Shown here: positions 49,401 through 55,085 of the stretch, in pieces
How the letters are laid out: each line of letters begins with the position of its first letter
How positions within the stretch are numbered: the first letter of the stretch is position 1
DNA from: Romanomermis culicivorax
Taxonomy: Eukaryota > Nematoda > Enoplea > Mermithida > Mermithidae
NCBI GenBank assembly: GCA_963922205.1
Contig: CAWUHX010000112.1
Location: forward strand, 990,598 to 1,054,597
Direction: 5' to 3'
Length of the DNA stretch: 64,000 bases
The notes under the pieces: generated by a model
Databases searched by the model: none
What the model saw: only the letters and a program-made list of their open reading frames with translations
What the model was told of the DNA's origin: nothing
Position numbers and translations under genes: made by a program

Positions 49401-52400
49401 CCGGTTTTTTTGCGGCCCGCAATTGCGGGTCGGTTGCGGCTCTCACAATGGCATACTTTTGTGCGGTTCCGCAAAAATGCGGAACCGGAAAACGGCAATT
49501 GTAAGCATAGTTAACAGCAATTTCGAACTGGAAATTACTTAAGAGATGCAAGGTTGTTCATTTAAGTTAAAATACGGAGAATGAAACATTCACTGTACAT
49601 ATTGAAAATCTATAATTATTCGATTTTTTAATTTGTTAAATGAATTTCATTTTTTAATCGTGCATGCTTATGAGGGAGCACTTTTTCCATGAAGTTTTTT
49701 CAACATTGAAGAATATGAATTCTTCAAACAGAAAGAATTTCGTCTATTTTCTAGGCTCAATATGTTTATTTTCCAAATACAAAAAGCTATGTTTACGACG
49801 TAAGAAATTCAATTTTTTTTTTAAATCAGGTTTTGGCAAAATAAAGGTGGAAAATCCTGCGTTTCATCATATTCGTCGAAAAACAATTAAAGATCAACAT
49901 TTTTCCATGGGTCTTTTAGGACAAGTAGGAGCCGGTGGACAGAGCAAATTCAGGAAAAAATTGAGTTTTCTAGTTGATAAAGATCAGGTATTCAGTGTTA
50001 TTCAGCGCAAAACGGCATATACTGTATCAAGTGCGCCTACCAGAACCGCAAAAAGTACTTCACTCGAGAACTCTTTGCGGGTCTAAAAACCGCACTAAAC
50101 CGCAATGCGGTTGCGGGTTTCCACCCGCAAAATCTTTTTCCGGTTGCGGGTGACCTGCGGGCCGCAATTTTTTAAAACCGCAAAAAAGTGTGCGGGCCGC
50201 ACACTTTTTCGACCGTTGCGGCTAAGTATGCCTACGGCTTAAGGCTACCGGTTCAACTGAAACTGCAAAAAATTGGTAGTGCATTATGCTGCAAAAAATT
50301 ATTTTTTTGAAGCCGTAAGTATTTTATGACTAAATGGGGGAATTTGGCGTTTTCTGGGCCTTTGGACCAACATATAATTGAATTAAGGCCATATTTTTAA
50401 AAAATGAAAAATCGCATTTAAGATTGCACTCCCAAGATGCTTAGGCCGAAGTATGGAGCTTTGATATGCCATACTCATTGTGGGGTATGCTGGGACTGAG
50501 GACCCTTAAAAAGTGCGTTTTTTGCATGTTTTTGGGGCCTTAGCGAGCACCAATTGCAGATAGAGGCGAAAAGACAACAGGCACCCCATAGTTTGCCCCT
50601 ATGCCCGAAATTATGAAAAAATCCGAAGGTTCTAGCCCTTACTATTTTGGCTCAAGGATGGGGGGACATGAAATTTGGGGGCCAAGTATATTATAGGTTG
50701 ATGCTATCGCGCGATGAAGCGCTACCGCTCATAAAAAGAATTCTCCTGGGAGGTGATGGAGATAACAAGTTCAGGCGTCATTAGTAGGTCAAGATCTCCG
50801 TATGTAAATTCTGAAATGGTACCTTTATAGTGCATTAAACAGACATATGAGACCGGCGTAGCTTTATACTGATATTTTTCCAAAGAAGTTTAACCTCGTT
50901 CAGATAGGAGTAAACCTAGTAAACGATGCAAAAATCTTACATTCCAGTGCCACAACAATGTTTGACAAACGTCAAGTAATGCATCTGATTGACTTACCAG
51001 AATCAAGAAATTTTGTCACTGTTTTAGCAATATGAGCAATGAGTTGGGCATTTGACTAAGTAGAGAAAATAAGTCTCCATGTTCTGAATTCTTTCATTTT
51101 AGACGACTCTGTGGAGGGTACATCTTTTTACTTCACCAAATCAAAAATAGGCGGACTAACTTCAGCGATCACATTTAAGCTAAGCAACATCGTGAAACAT
51201 GTGCGTGAACAATATCTCGGATTGCTCTCGGACCCTAATTCATCATGACATGACTCCTAATAACGTGCTGCTCATGCTAATTATGAGAACAATCTCACCC
51301 GTCGGAGCAAACGAATGCGTGACGACGATCGACGATGTACTTCGATGATCATCATCTTGGCGGCAACAATTTTCGAAAGATCTCTTGCACAAAGTGTCGA
51401 ACGTGGATAACGGTTGGCACTGCCGACCATCGCGAATCATCTGTCTGGCCAAAAGGCAACATTCGCAGCATTTCTGATGAAAGAATGCAATTGATTTCAC
51501 GTCTACTTCTGCTAGTTGCATCCTAGCTGCACAAGCAAAGCTTAAAGGTGCGCAGGACAGTTACTTCGATCCAAGACGATGGTTTTCTGACACCGGAGAG
51601 TGTTTCAAAGTTAGATTAGATTGACAACAAACATTTGATTGACAACTAAACGTGAAAATATTTGGAATACTAAGAAAAAATCCTCAGCTACGGATGTTTG
51701 TAGTATCATACTCAGTGACCTAAAATATTAGAGAAATCGTTCAGCTTCCACGGAGAATTCCTTGTGACGATAGTAAAGTCAGTTTTACCCTATAAACATC
51801 ATCACATAGCGGAACACACTGCTGACGGCTCTTGTTAATTCAAATTTCCAGTTTTATTCTGAAATGTCTCCTCATATTATCAACCATTCTGCCTACTGTT
51901 ACGATGAAGGTACATATTAATAATAACCACACGATACTTGAATAATTGCTCATTGGAGTCACAAAAGGAAGCATCAGGTTCTGATTTTCCGCAATTCGAT
52001 GGCCACAATCGAATCACTCGTAAATACACAAATCGATTATCCACAAGATATGATCAGCTTGCAGTTTGCACGTGGAAATTACAATTATGCGTAATTTTAT
52101 GATACTCCATTGGTGCGGAATATTGAACTCAACAATTAGTTTCCAATAAATGATCATTTTCAACCTCGTCAGTGAATTGACTACTACCCTCTTAAAAATT
52201 GTCGCTGTACTCAATTTTACAGATCTGTCACTAGAGCTCGACATGAAAAAACAGAACAATGTAAGAAAACAACATTTTCGATAAAACTTAATTGATCGAG
52301 AATAGAAAATATTTTTGTTATTTTCATGGAATTCATTTTTTAACATCATTTTTGACGAACGGCGTTTGAAATCTATATTGCGAATCGTCGAATTTACAGC

Positions 52401-53145
52401 TAATAAGGCAAAAGCTAAGCCAAAGAACAATGTGAGCCCAGTACGGATAGTTGAGCTGTGTTCTGCACTTATTCAGCAAAGAGATTATAGCAATTTACGA
52501 CTCTAGGCAGAGACTAGTAACTTATAATCTGTTTTTCACGAATGTTACTGAGGCGAAAGTTAACAGAAATGAGTACTGACTCCAAGACAGCTCACTTAAG
52601 CGTTTACTGCAGAATTTTTCAACACAAATATCAAGGGTCAGTTGAATTTTCTCGCTAATTCGCAGCTCTATGAAACATGTGGTTAAAGAGTTAAATATAT
52701 AAAAATGTGAGATAAATCTTGCCTTCCAATTTTATTTTTTTGAAACATTTAAAGAAAAACAGACCATAGATGAGATTTGCAGTGGCGGCGGCGAAAGCAA
52801 AAATAAAACAGTAAAGTGCAGGCAGCAGCACTGGTCTACCCTTTCGTATCCCGCTCCGTATGTCTCAGCGTGGTGACCGGCTACGCATAAACTGTAAGTT
52901 TGAGCTTTCTCTTCGCCCAACGTACAGTGCTTCTCAAAAAGAGATTTCAGGCAACATACTGAGGCGGCCCGTGAACAAGACGATCCGAAAACCGTCCTAG
53001 CCATCGTACTGATATCCAAAGGGCACGAGCCCTGTATGGCGTAGGTTCTGGATCCATCGTTGCAACATCTGTTGATTTCGTTGAAGGAGTACGCTGAAAT
53101 CACAAACACGAAGATAAATATGAGGAAGTATTGCAGTACTCGCAT
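19422..53145 (-). CDS. fbl-1: Fibulin-1 orthologue, about 33.7 kb gene with alternative C and D ends
   Basis: A secreted extracellular-matrix glycoprotein; fibulin-1 binds basement-membrane and elastic-fibre partners and in nematodes acts in gonad and muscle-attachment matrices (established for the family). Visible here: signal peptide [20 protein letters not shown], an anaphylatoxin-like region with CC pairs (exons 1-2), one non-calcium EGF (exon 3), then about ten cbEGF modules with D-V/I-D-E-C starts and NTxGSxxC cores, and two alternative fibulin-type C-terminal domains. Exons (5' to 3'): 53145-52840, 51473-51299, 46812-46678, 45560-45399, 45340-45262, 45196-45144, 45090-45021, 44914-44841, 43772-43584, 43446-43306, 27184-27038 (donor uncertain), 26991-26860, 24892-24635, 23505-23379; then C end 22001-21907 plus 21781-21405, or D end 19961-19629 plus 19491-19422. 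The phases I checked agree at every junction except the exon 11 donor. Introns carry a 14 kb retrotransposon and many smaller repeats. Extra small exons in the 4.5 kb second intron cannot be excluded. Confidence 0.9.
19629..19961 (-). CDS. fbl-1: fbl-1 exon 15D: fibulin-1D-type C-terminal domain
   Basis: Acceptor TTCTTCCAG, then [19 protein letters not shown] and [10 protein letters not shown]. This matches the fibulin-1D pattern CxKSCRPNDVxCxxxxxHTIS. It continues through [19 protein letters not shown] to [10 protein letters not shown]. Phase 2 in and phase 2 out at GATTT/GTGAGC. Confidence 0.87.
20767..21208. repeat. MITE family M3 copy, in the intron between the C and D ends of fbl-1
   Basis: Starts with CTATTTTTCTTGAAATGCTTG and ends with CATTTCAAGAAAATCAGACTA, its reverse complement. 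The other copies are at 22221-22453, 25316-25566, 27640-27845 (partial), 52528-52768 and 63231-63473. No coding capacity. Confidence 0.65.
21405..21781 (-). CDS. fbl-1: fbl-1 exon 16C: fibulin-1C-type terminal exon
   Basis: Acceptor ATTTTAAG at 21782. Encodes [15 protein letters not shown], then [20 protein letters not shown], then [10 protein letters not shown]. These align with the fibulin-1C end (SGVVALTKPVPEPRDLLL ... FVAKLFIFVSAEL). A basic tail (RRRKKR) and 20 more residues follow before the stop at 21405. Confidence 0.87.
21907..22001 (-). CDS. fbl-1: fbl-1 exon 15C: start of fibulin-1C-type C-terminal domain
   Basis: Acceptor ATATTTTTCAG, then [17 protein letters not shown] and [13 protein letters not shown]. 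The pattern follows human fibulin-1C (RCERLPCxxxxEC, then a beta-rich stretch). Phase 2 in, phase 1 out (CCCA/GTAATC). Confidence 0.8.
22221..22453. repeat. MITE family M3 copy, fbl-1 intron
   Basis: Ends TATAGTATGTTTTTCATGAA and CATTTCAAGGAAAACAGACTA are inverted repeats. About 230 bp, the usual length for this family. The rest of the 22002-23378 intron holds no gene. Confidence 0.7.
23379..23505 (-). CDS. fbl-1: fbl-1 exon 14: last cbEGF, shared splice hub
   Basis: Acceptor TTATTGAAG, then [24 protein letters not shown] and [10 protein letters not shown]. The RCPxxY end is typical of the last fibulin EGF. Donor AAAA/GTAAGA in phase 2, which fits both alternative terminal exons below. Confidence 0.87.
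24635..24892 (-). CDS. fbl-1: fbl-1 exon 13: two cbEGF modules
   Basis: Acceptor TCTCCTAG, then [15 protein letters not shown] / [10 protein letters not shown] and [16 protein letters not shown] / [14 protein letters not shown]. Donor GATG/GTGAGT. The best-conserved exon of the gene. Confidence 0.9.
25316..25566. repeat. MITE family M3 copy, fbl-1 intron
   Basis: TATAGTCTGTTTTTCTTGAA at the left, AAAAACAGACTATA at the right. The cleanest inverted ends of the family. Confidence 0.75.
25925..26292. repeat. AT-only minisatellite (AAATTAAAATTT units)
   Basis: About 370 bp built almost only of AAATTTAAAATTAAAATTT-like units, with hardly any G or C. It directly abuts the M2 MITE copy at 26293. 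Confidence 0.9.
26293..26655. repeat. MITE family M2 copy, fbl-1 intron
   Basis: Collinear with 45620-46040 and 57150-57497: shared internal blocks such as CATACTGTAGAAAA, TTATCCACTGTCGATTTGGA and TTTTCAGCTGTTTTGTTTAC, with ends resembling AAATGATCGATGCAGCGA inverted repeats. Confidence 0.72.
26860..26991 (-). CDS. fbl-1: fbl-1 exon 12: cbEGF module
   Basis: Acceptor CTTTTCAG, then [26 protein letters not shown] and [15 protein letters not shown]. Donor GAAG/GTGAGG, phase 1. Confidence 0.87.
27038..27184 (-). CDS. fbl-1: fbl-1 exon 11: cbEGF module, odd donor
   Basis: Acceptor TTGCTTCTAG, then [26 protein letters not shown] and [15 protein letters not shown]. The expected phase-1 donor right after CE reads GAAGTTAAGT, with no usable GT in phase. 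The next in-phase donor is GTACGT after 27038, which adds VKWHEH to the linker and changes Asp to Tyr before VDEC. Confidence 0.7.
27640..27845. repeat. Partial M3 copy between exon 11 and element 2
   Basis: Collinear with the 25316-25566 copy (GGAACTGGAAATTTGTGAGC and TTTTGTTTC-like blocks); the outer end is missing. Confidence 0.5.
28111..28665 (-). repeat. 3' LTR of element 2
   Basis: 555 bp, collinear with 41638-42192. Because it lies in fbl-1 sense orientation, its polyadenylation signal could act on the host transcript (inference). Confidence 0.93.
28666..28679 (-). other. Polypurine tract of element 2
   Basis: Minus strand CAAGGGGGGAGGGG ends exactly at the 3' LTR start. Confidence 0.88.
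29245..32442 (-). pseudogene. Rest of the extra 3' region of element 2
   Basis: Frame pieces 32442-31171, 31286-30885, 30916-30287, 30387-29674 and 29610-29245 continue the exonuclease polyprotein. Recognisable only by conservation with elements 1 and 3: [30 protein letters not shown]; a Pro/Ala-rich stretch; an Arg/Gln/Asn-rich basic stretch; then [20 protein letters not shown] ... [10 protein letters not shown] ... [12 protein letters not shown]; and a His/Arg/Asn-rich tail. I do not recognise any of these as a known family. Frames are broken several times. Confidence 0.65.
32372..34295 (-). pseudogene. WRN-type DEDDy 3'-5' exonuclease domain in element 2 (frameshifted)
   Basis: Not part of ordinary gag-pol. 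Possible start at 34295 ([20 protein letters not shown]), then frame pieces 34117-33740, 33729-33160 and 33124-32372. The exonuclease fold is legible: Exo [12 protein letters not shown] (33580-33550), a [13 protein letters not shown] strand, Exo [11 protein letters not shown], then DVYHIIRN / [12 protein letters not shown], and Exo [22 protein letters not shown] (about 33045-32990). All four acids (D, E, D, D) and the Tyr of Exo III are present, as in WRN/Egalitarian/RNase D-like enzymes. Such enzymes degrade nucleic acid from the 3' end. One frameshift plus one TAG (33133-33165) separate Exo II from Exo III. The part after Exo III has a [10 protein letters not shown] basic stretch. Role in the element is unknown. 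Confidence 0.8.
34296..34870 (-). other. Leader between integrase and exonuclease region of element 2
   Basis: About 570 bp after integrase. Short frames (34730-34482, 34485-34255) have no recognisable domain; one contains hydrophobic runs, which could suggest a remnant but is weak. May hold the promoter or splice site for the downstream region (inference). Confidence 0.35.
34871..36469 (-). pseudogene. Integrase of element 2
   Basis: The linker begins [23 protein letters not shown]. Zinc domain: [16 protein letters not shown] ... CKICQ. The core keeps all three acids: [37 protein letters not shown]. The C-terminal domain (35224-34871) has [12 protein letters not shown]. There is a frame break between core and C-terminal parts (about 35230) and stops upstream of 35939. 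It is better preserved than in element 1. Confidence 0.85.
36466..37781 (-). pseudogene. Reverse transcriptase and RNase H of element 2 (broken)
   Basis: 37781-37245 holds RT blocks [50 protein letters not shown] frameshift follows. At about 37165 the catalytic box reads [10 protein letters not shown] (YxDD expected). 37125-36466 has the tether (MQSFLGF...), then RNase H blocks [36 protein letters not shown] and HTDHKP. A TAG stop precedes the catalytic box, so this RT is not functional. Confidence 0.85.
37791..39503 (-). pseudogene. Gag-pol junction and retropepsin of element 2
   Basis: 570 residues open. The protease is at about 38820-38400: [20 protein letters not shown] has His at the catalytic Asp position and Ser at the usual Gly; [19 protein letters not shown] and [13 protein letters not shown] give the psi-loop region. 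The C-terminal 250 residues form a linker to RT that is conserved between elements 1 and 2 ([18 protein letters not shown]). The protease is probably inactive as written. Confidence 0.8.
39214..41225 (-). pseudogene. gag of element 2 (broken)
   Basis: In-order fragments: 41225-40869 (Ala/Thr/Ser-rich, with [19 protein letters not shown]), 40918-40481 (coiled, [18 protein letters not shown]), 40453-40040 (capsid-like, [20 protein letters not shown]), 40020-39688, and 39615-39214. The last ends in the zinc motif [15 protein letters not shown], a C-x2-H-x4-H-x4-C pattern rather than the CCHC knuckle. An Arg/Gly-rich end follows. Frameshifts near 40870, 40470, 40030 and 39690 break it. Confidence 0.75.
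41621..41636 (-). other. Primer-binding site of element 2
   Basis: Minus strand TGGTGACCCTTTGGAT, one base after the LTR end. It fits a tRNA 3' end in ...GGGTCACCA. Primer tRNA not identified. Confidence 0.65.
41638..42192 (-). repeat. 5' LTR of element 2
   Basis: The plus strand reads TGTTGTATTTG ... ACTACAACA, 555 bp. It differs from the 3' LTR at roughly 31 positions with no length change. Confidence 0.93.
42197..43305. other. fbl-1 intron sequence, nothing recognised
   Basis: Between element 2 and exon 10. AT-rich, short frames only. Confidence 0.5.
43306..43446 (-). CDS. fbl-1: fbl-1 exon 10: cbEGF module
   Basis: Acceptor TATTTTAG, then [24 protein letters not shown] and [15 protein letters not shown]. 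Donor TGTGG/GTAGGT. The next intron (about 16.1 kb) contains LTR element 2. Confidence 0.87.
43584..43772 (-). CDS. fbl-1: fbl-1 exon 9: cbEGF plus Cys extension
   Basis: Acceptor CTTTACAG, then [25 protein letters not shown] and [15 protein letters not shown], plus an extra [13 protein letters not shown] segment that looks like a partial second module. Donor TCACG/GTAAAG. Confidence 0.85.
43773..44840. other. fbl-1 intron sequence, nothing recognised
   Basis: Between exons 9 and 8. No repeat family or RNA seen. Confidence 0.5.
44841..44914 (-). CDS. fbl-1: fbl-1 exon 8: cbEGF, second half
   Basis: Acceptor TTTACTAG, then [20 protein letters not shown] and EDCK. Donor TGCAAAG/GTATGAA, phase 1. 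Confidence 0.82.
45021..45090 (-). CDS. fbl-1: fbl-1 exon 7: cbEGF, first half
   Basis: Acceptor AAATTTAG, then [18 protein letters not shown] and NTVG. Donor ACAGTAGG/GTATGG, phase 2. Confidence 0.82.
45144..45196 (-). CDS. fbl-1: fbl-1 exon 6: cbEGF, second half
   Basis: Acceptor ATATTTTAG, then [17 protein letters not shown]. Only 53 bp. Donor GTGTGG/GTAGGT, phase 1. Confidence 0.82.
45262..45340 (-). CDS. fbl-1: fbl-1 exon 5: cbEGF, first half
   Basis: Acceptor TTATTGCAG, then [19 protein letters not shown] and NTIGSFE. Donor TTCGA/GTAGTA, phase 2. The module is completed by exon 6, across a short intron. Confidence 0.82.
45399..45560 (-). CDS. fbl-1: fbl-1 exon 4: cbEGF module
   Basis: Acceptor ATTATTAG, then [27 protein letters not shown] and [13 protein letters not shown]. 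Donor CACCG/GTGCAAG, phase 1. cbEGF consensus is present, with an enlarged first loop. Confidence 0.85.
45620..46040. repeat. MITE family M2 copy, fbl-1 intron 3
   Basis: Begins ACTATAACCCATTCTGTTTA and ends CTGCATTGATCATTTGAAAA. Internal blocks match 26293-26655 and 57150-57497 (TTTATCTACGGTCGATTTGG, TTTTCAGCTATTCTGTTTGC). It carries an extra copy of the TTTATCTAC segment. Confidence 0.7.
46328..46550. repeat. MITE family M1 copy, fbl-1 intron 3
   Basis: ACTCCATTCGTTTTGAAATAA at the left; right end CATCGGTCATTTCAAAATCAA. Same internal order as 53322-53795 and 56286-56520 (GAGATCAGGAAAAT, GAGTCAACGAGCCTC, AAAGTTTGGCTGCGATC). Confidence 0.7.
46678..46812 (-). CDS. fbl-1: fbl-1 exon 3: EGF-like module
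   Basis: Acceptor TTTTCTAG. Encodes [17 protein letters not shown], then [16 protein letters not shown]. This resembles the first EGF of fibulin-1, which lacks the calcium-binding DxDE start. There is no Met, so no long ORF shows it. The edge may be off by one base. Confidence 0.85.
47645..47715. other. 17 bp perfect hairpin
   Basis: GGGAGAACAGGGTAAAG (47645-47661) and its exact reverse complement (47699-47715), with a 37-base loop. Could be a structured RNA or the remnant of a small palindrome-ended insertion. Confidence 0.6.
48066..48393 (+). pseudogene. tRNA-like sequence interrupted in the T loop by 247 bp
   Basis: 5' part 48066-48124: acceptor GCTCGGT, D arm GCTC/GAGC with A box TGGCTCAGTTGG, anticodon arm TGCGG/CCACA (one C-A mismatch) around ATGGTAG (anticodon GGT), variable AGGTC, T stem TCGGG. 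3' part 48372-48393: GGGATCAAGTCCCGG then ACCGAGC, pairing exactly with the acceptor 5' strand. The 8 bp GGGATCAA occurs on both sides of the insert (48117-48124, 48372-48379). Without the insert it folds to a 73-nt cloverleaf. T54 is A and a GGT anticodon is unusual for a eukaryotic tRNA-Thr, so a pseudogene or a SINE-type tRNA relic is likelier than a working tRNA. Confidence 0.65.
49133..49385. repeat. About 97 bp tandem repeat, 2.6 copies
   Basis: The AATTCxCxATGGTCGAAAACCCC block recurs at about 49150, 49245 and 49342, with TTGTTTACACxCG between. Units diverge by 20-30% by eye. Confidence 0.7.
49389..50238. mobile_element. Foldback element FB5 (arms of GCGG/CCGC motifs)
   Basis: The left arm (49389 to about 49500) has TTGCGGCCCGCAATTGCGGG and GCGGTTCCGCAAAAATGCGG. 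The right arm (about 50045-50238) has AACCGCAATGCGGTTGCGGG and GCGGGCCGCACAC. Ends GTAGGCACTTGACCGG and the reverse complement of CTAAGTATGCCTACGG are related. The AT-rich loop holds a 140-codon plus-strand frame (49664-50086) without recognisable domains. Confidence 0.68.
50239..51298. other. fbl-1 intron 2 sequence, nothing recognised
   Basis: No gene, RNA or repeat family recognised. Modest GC rise at 50440-50700. Confidence 0.5.
51299..51473 (-). CDS. fbl-1: fbl-1 exon 2: anaphylatoxin-like module
   Basis: Acceptor TTTCATCAG, then [22 protein letters not shown] and RSFENCCRQ. This closely follows the vertebrate fibulin-1 pattern CCxCCLLGxxAxxxGxxC ... FxxCC. Donor GACGG/GTGAGA, phase 1. 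Confidence 0.88.
52528..52768. repeat. MITE family M3 copy, fbl-1 intron 1
   Basis: Left TATAATCTGTTTTTCACGAA, right AAACATTTAAAGAAAAACAGA. It lies just 3' of exon 1. The rest of the 1.4 kb intron has no recognised feature. Confidence 0.68.
52840..53145 (-). CDS. fbl-1: fbl-1 exon 1: signal peptide and first Cys module
   Basis: The start ATG at 53145 is chosen because it begins a clean hydrophobic signal sequence; upstream in-frame codons are not signal-like. [21 protein letters not shown] and LFEKHC follow, a fibulin N-terminal anaphylatoxin-like pattern. The donor is AAAGG/GTAGAC at 52839 (phase 0), joining YGAGYER to KCCECC of exon 2. Confidence 0.85.
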
Positions 53146-53321
53146 TTTTAAGAACTGATAATTTTGTAACTGCAGATGGATATAAGCTTTGCGAGCCCAG
53201 GCTTTTGGTATTGTTGATTTTTCCTTGAATAAAAACATAATCGAAACCCAAAAGCTGTCGACCAAACTTCTTGAGTTAAGAATTTACATTTTCAAAGATT
53301 TAAAAATGAAGTATCTGATTA

Positions 53322-53795
53322 CCATGCTCAGTTTAATTGGAAATGATCGATGCAATGGGCGGAGTTTCGGCAAACGTAACCTTACTAGAAATCAGGAAAT
53401 CAATTTCGATAATTTTGAAATAATTGATAAGAGGAGCCAACTATACTTCGCCGTGCGGTGCCTTAGGGCGCCGTACCGTGCCGTACGACGCGCAAGTATA
53501 GCAGCTACTTATCATCTTCATTTACTTATCATAATTTACCACCGTAAAGCGCCGTACGTCGTGAAGTTTGGCAGCCACTCATCAAGCGCCGTATGGCACC
53601 GCACGGCCCGTGCGGCGAAGTATAGCAGCTCAATGTGGTGCCGTACGACGAAGTATAGTTGGCCCCTAATCATCAAGGACCCTGTATCATCAAGGAAAAA
53701 TTTATTGGTTAGATATAACGAGTCTTCCATAATTTTGAATTAAAGTTTGGCTGCGATCTCGCTGCATCGATCATTTCAAAATGAATGGGGAGTGT
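53322..53795. repeat. MITE family M1 copy, with FB3 nested inside
   Basis: Left end AATTGGAAATGATCGATGCA, right end CGCTGCATCGATCATTTCAA. The middle is split by FB3 (53434-53668); the two halves join to the same order as at 56286-56520. It lies just upstream of the fbl-1 start, possibly in promoter sequence. Confidence 0.72.
53434..53668. mobile_element. Foldback element FB3 (CCGTACGGC motifs), 235 bp
   Basis: Outer ends GAGCCAACTATACTTCGCCG and the reverse complement of the right end (GGGGCCAACTATACTTCGTC) match. Arms are made of GCCGTACGGCGC-type units. Inserted in an M1 MITE. Confidence 0.75.
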
Positions 53796-54019
53796 ATTGC
53801 TCCAAGGACTAACGTGGGATCTGTAATTACAATAAACTTTACTGCTTTGAAACACAGTCTCTAAAGATTCGTCATCAATGAAACTGTGACATACATCAGT
53901 TGACAACTAAAGCATTTCGATCATTCAACAGTCTCATAATCTTCATGCCCGATAATAAGCTGAAATCCGGGTCGGACATAACTGCATTCACAAATTTTGG
54001 CATACCCAGGAGCCCATGG

Positions 54020-54788
54020 CCCGACAATTGAGTGCCGGACAATTGAGCGCCGACAATTGAGCCCCGACAACTGAGCGCCGACAACTGAGCGCCAACTATT
54101 TAATGTCAGATAAATAACCTAATCAGTTTGAAGTAACTATTTTGCATTTAGGCTTAGGCTTAGGCTTAGGCTTAGGCTTAGGCTCAGGCTTAGGCTTAGG
54201 CTTAGGCTTAGGCTTAGGCTTAGGCTTAGGCTTAGGCTTAAGCTTAGGCTTAGGCTTAGGCTTAGGCTTAGGCTTAGGCTTAGGCTTAGGCTTAGGCTTA
54301 GGCTTAGGCTTAGGCTTAGGCTTAGGCTTAGGCTTAGGCTTAGGCTTAGGCTTAGGCTCAGGCTTAGGCTTAGGCTTAGGCTTAGGCTTAGGCTTAGGGG
54401 CTTAGGCTTAGGGGCTTAAACTTAGGGGCATAGGCTTAGGGGCTTAGGCTTAGGCTTAGGGGCTTAGGCTTAGGCTTAGGCTTAGGCTTCATCATACGAA
54501 TCAAAAATGACCATATTTGTTTGATTCATAATATTAGACGTATGGATATATACATTACGGTAGATAATCATTACGGTAGATAATCACTGAAATGCTAGTA
54601 TTCCGTAGCGCTCAGTAAATGAAAAAAACGCTCAATTATAATGCATTAAATAGTCGGCGCTCAGTTGTCGGCGCTCAAATGTCTGGCGCTCAGTTGTCGG
54701 CGCTCAAATGTCACGGCGCTCAGTTGTCTGGCGCTCAGTTGTCGGCGCTCAATTGTCGGCGCTCAATTGTCCGGTGCTCAGTGGTCGG
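54020..54788. mobile_element. Foldback element FB4 enclosing a telomere-like array
   Basis: Left arm 54020-54105 with GACAATTGAGCGCC and GACAACTGAGCGCC units ending AACTATTTAATG. Right arm 54644-54788 starts CATTAAATAGTCGGCGCTCA and continues with the reverse-complement units (GGCGCTCAGTTGTC), expanded to more copies. Between the arms lie 54142-54490, an array of TTAGGC, and about 150 bp of AT-rich DNA. Confidence 0.82.
54148..54490 (+). repeat. Interstitial (TTAGGC)n telomere-type array
   Basis: Over 50 near-perfect TTAGGC units, then a degenerate part with TTAGGGGC variants from about 54395. TTAGGC is the canonical nematode telomere unit. All units run in the same direction. Short TTAGGC/GCCTAA traces also occur at 61286-61306 and 62570-62585. 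The Gly-Leu frame across it is an artefact. Confidence 0.93.
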
Positions 54789-55007
54789 TTAACCCTCAGG
54801 AGCCTGATGCAAGATCTATCATTAAGCTTGTAGTCTTTTTTACTCAATTTTCTAGTACTGAAGCAAGCATTCTTGATTTTAAAAAAACCTATCAGGAAGT
54901 CCAGCATTCCATAATTTTCGTCTAAATGCATTGATCTCGAAGAGGACTTTTTTCCAAATTTCAACTACGACTAATAAATTGACGTAGGATTCTGTTTACG
55001 ATTATAA

Positions 55008-55085
55008 CTATAGTCCATTCACTTTTAAATGATCGATGCAGCGAGGTTGCAGCCGAGCTTTTATTCAAAATTATGGAAGGTTCGT
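55008..55085. repeat. M1-type MITE end (solo)
   Basis: TAGTCCATTCACTTTTAAAT, then ATCGATGCAGCGAGGTTGCA and CTTTTATTCAAAATTATGGA: one end of family M1 without its partner. Confidence 0.6.

Noticed and set aside
49664-50086. 140-residue Lys/Phe-rich plus-strand ORF
   Set aside because: AT-rich loop of FB5, no recognisable domain, no splice support. Possible but unsupported.
53189-53743. 184-residue plus-strand ORF
   Set aside because: It overlaps fbl-1 exon 1 upstream DNA, an M1 MITE and FB3; low-complexity and without any domain.
54142-54405. 87-residue Gly-Leu repeat protein
   Set aside because: Pure translation of the TTAGGC array; the same array is open in other frames and has no start context.
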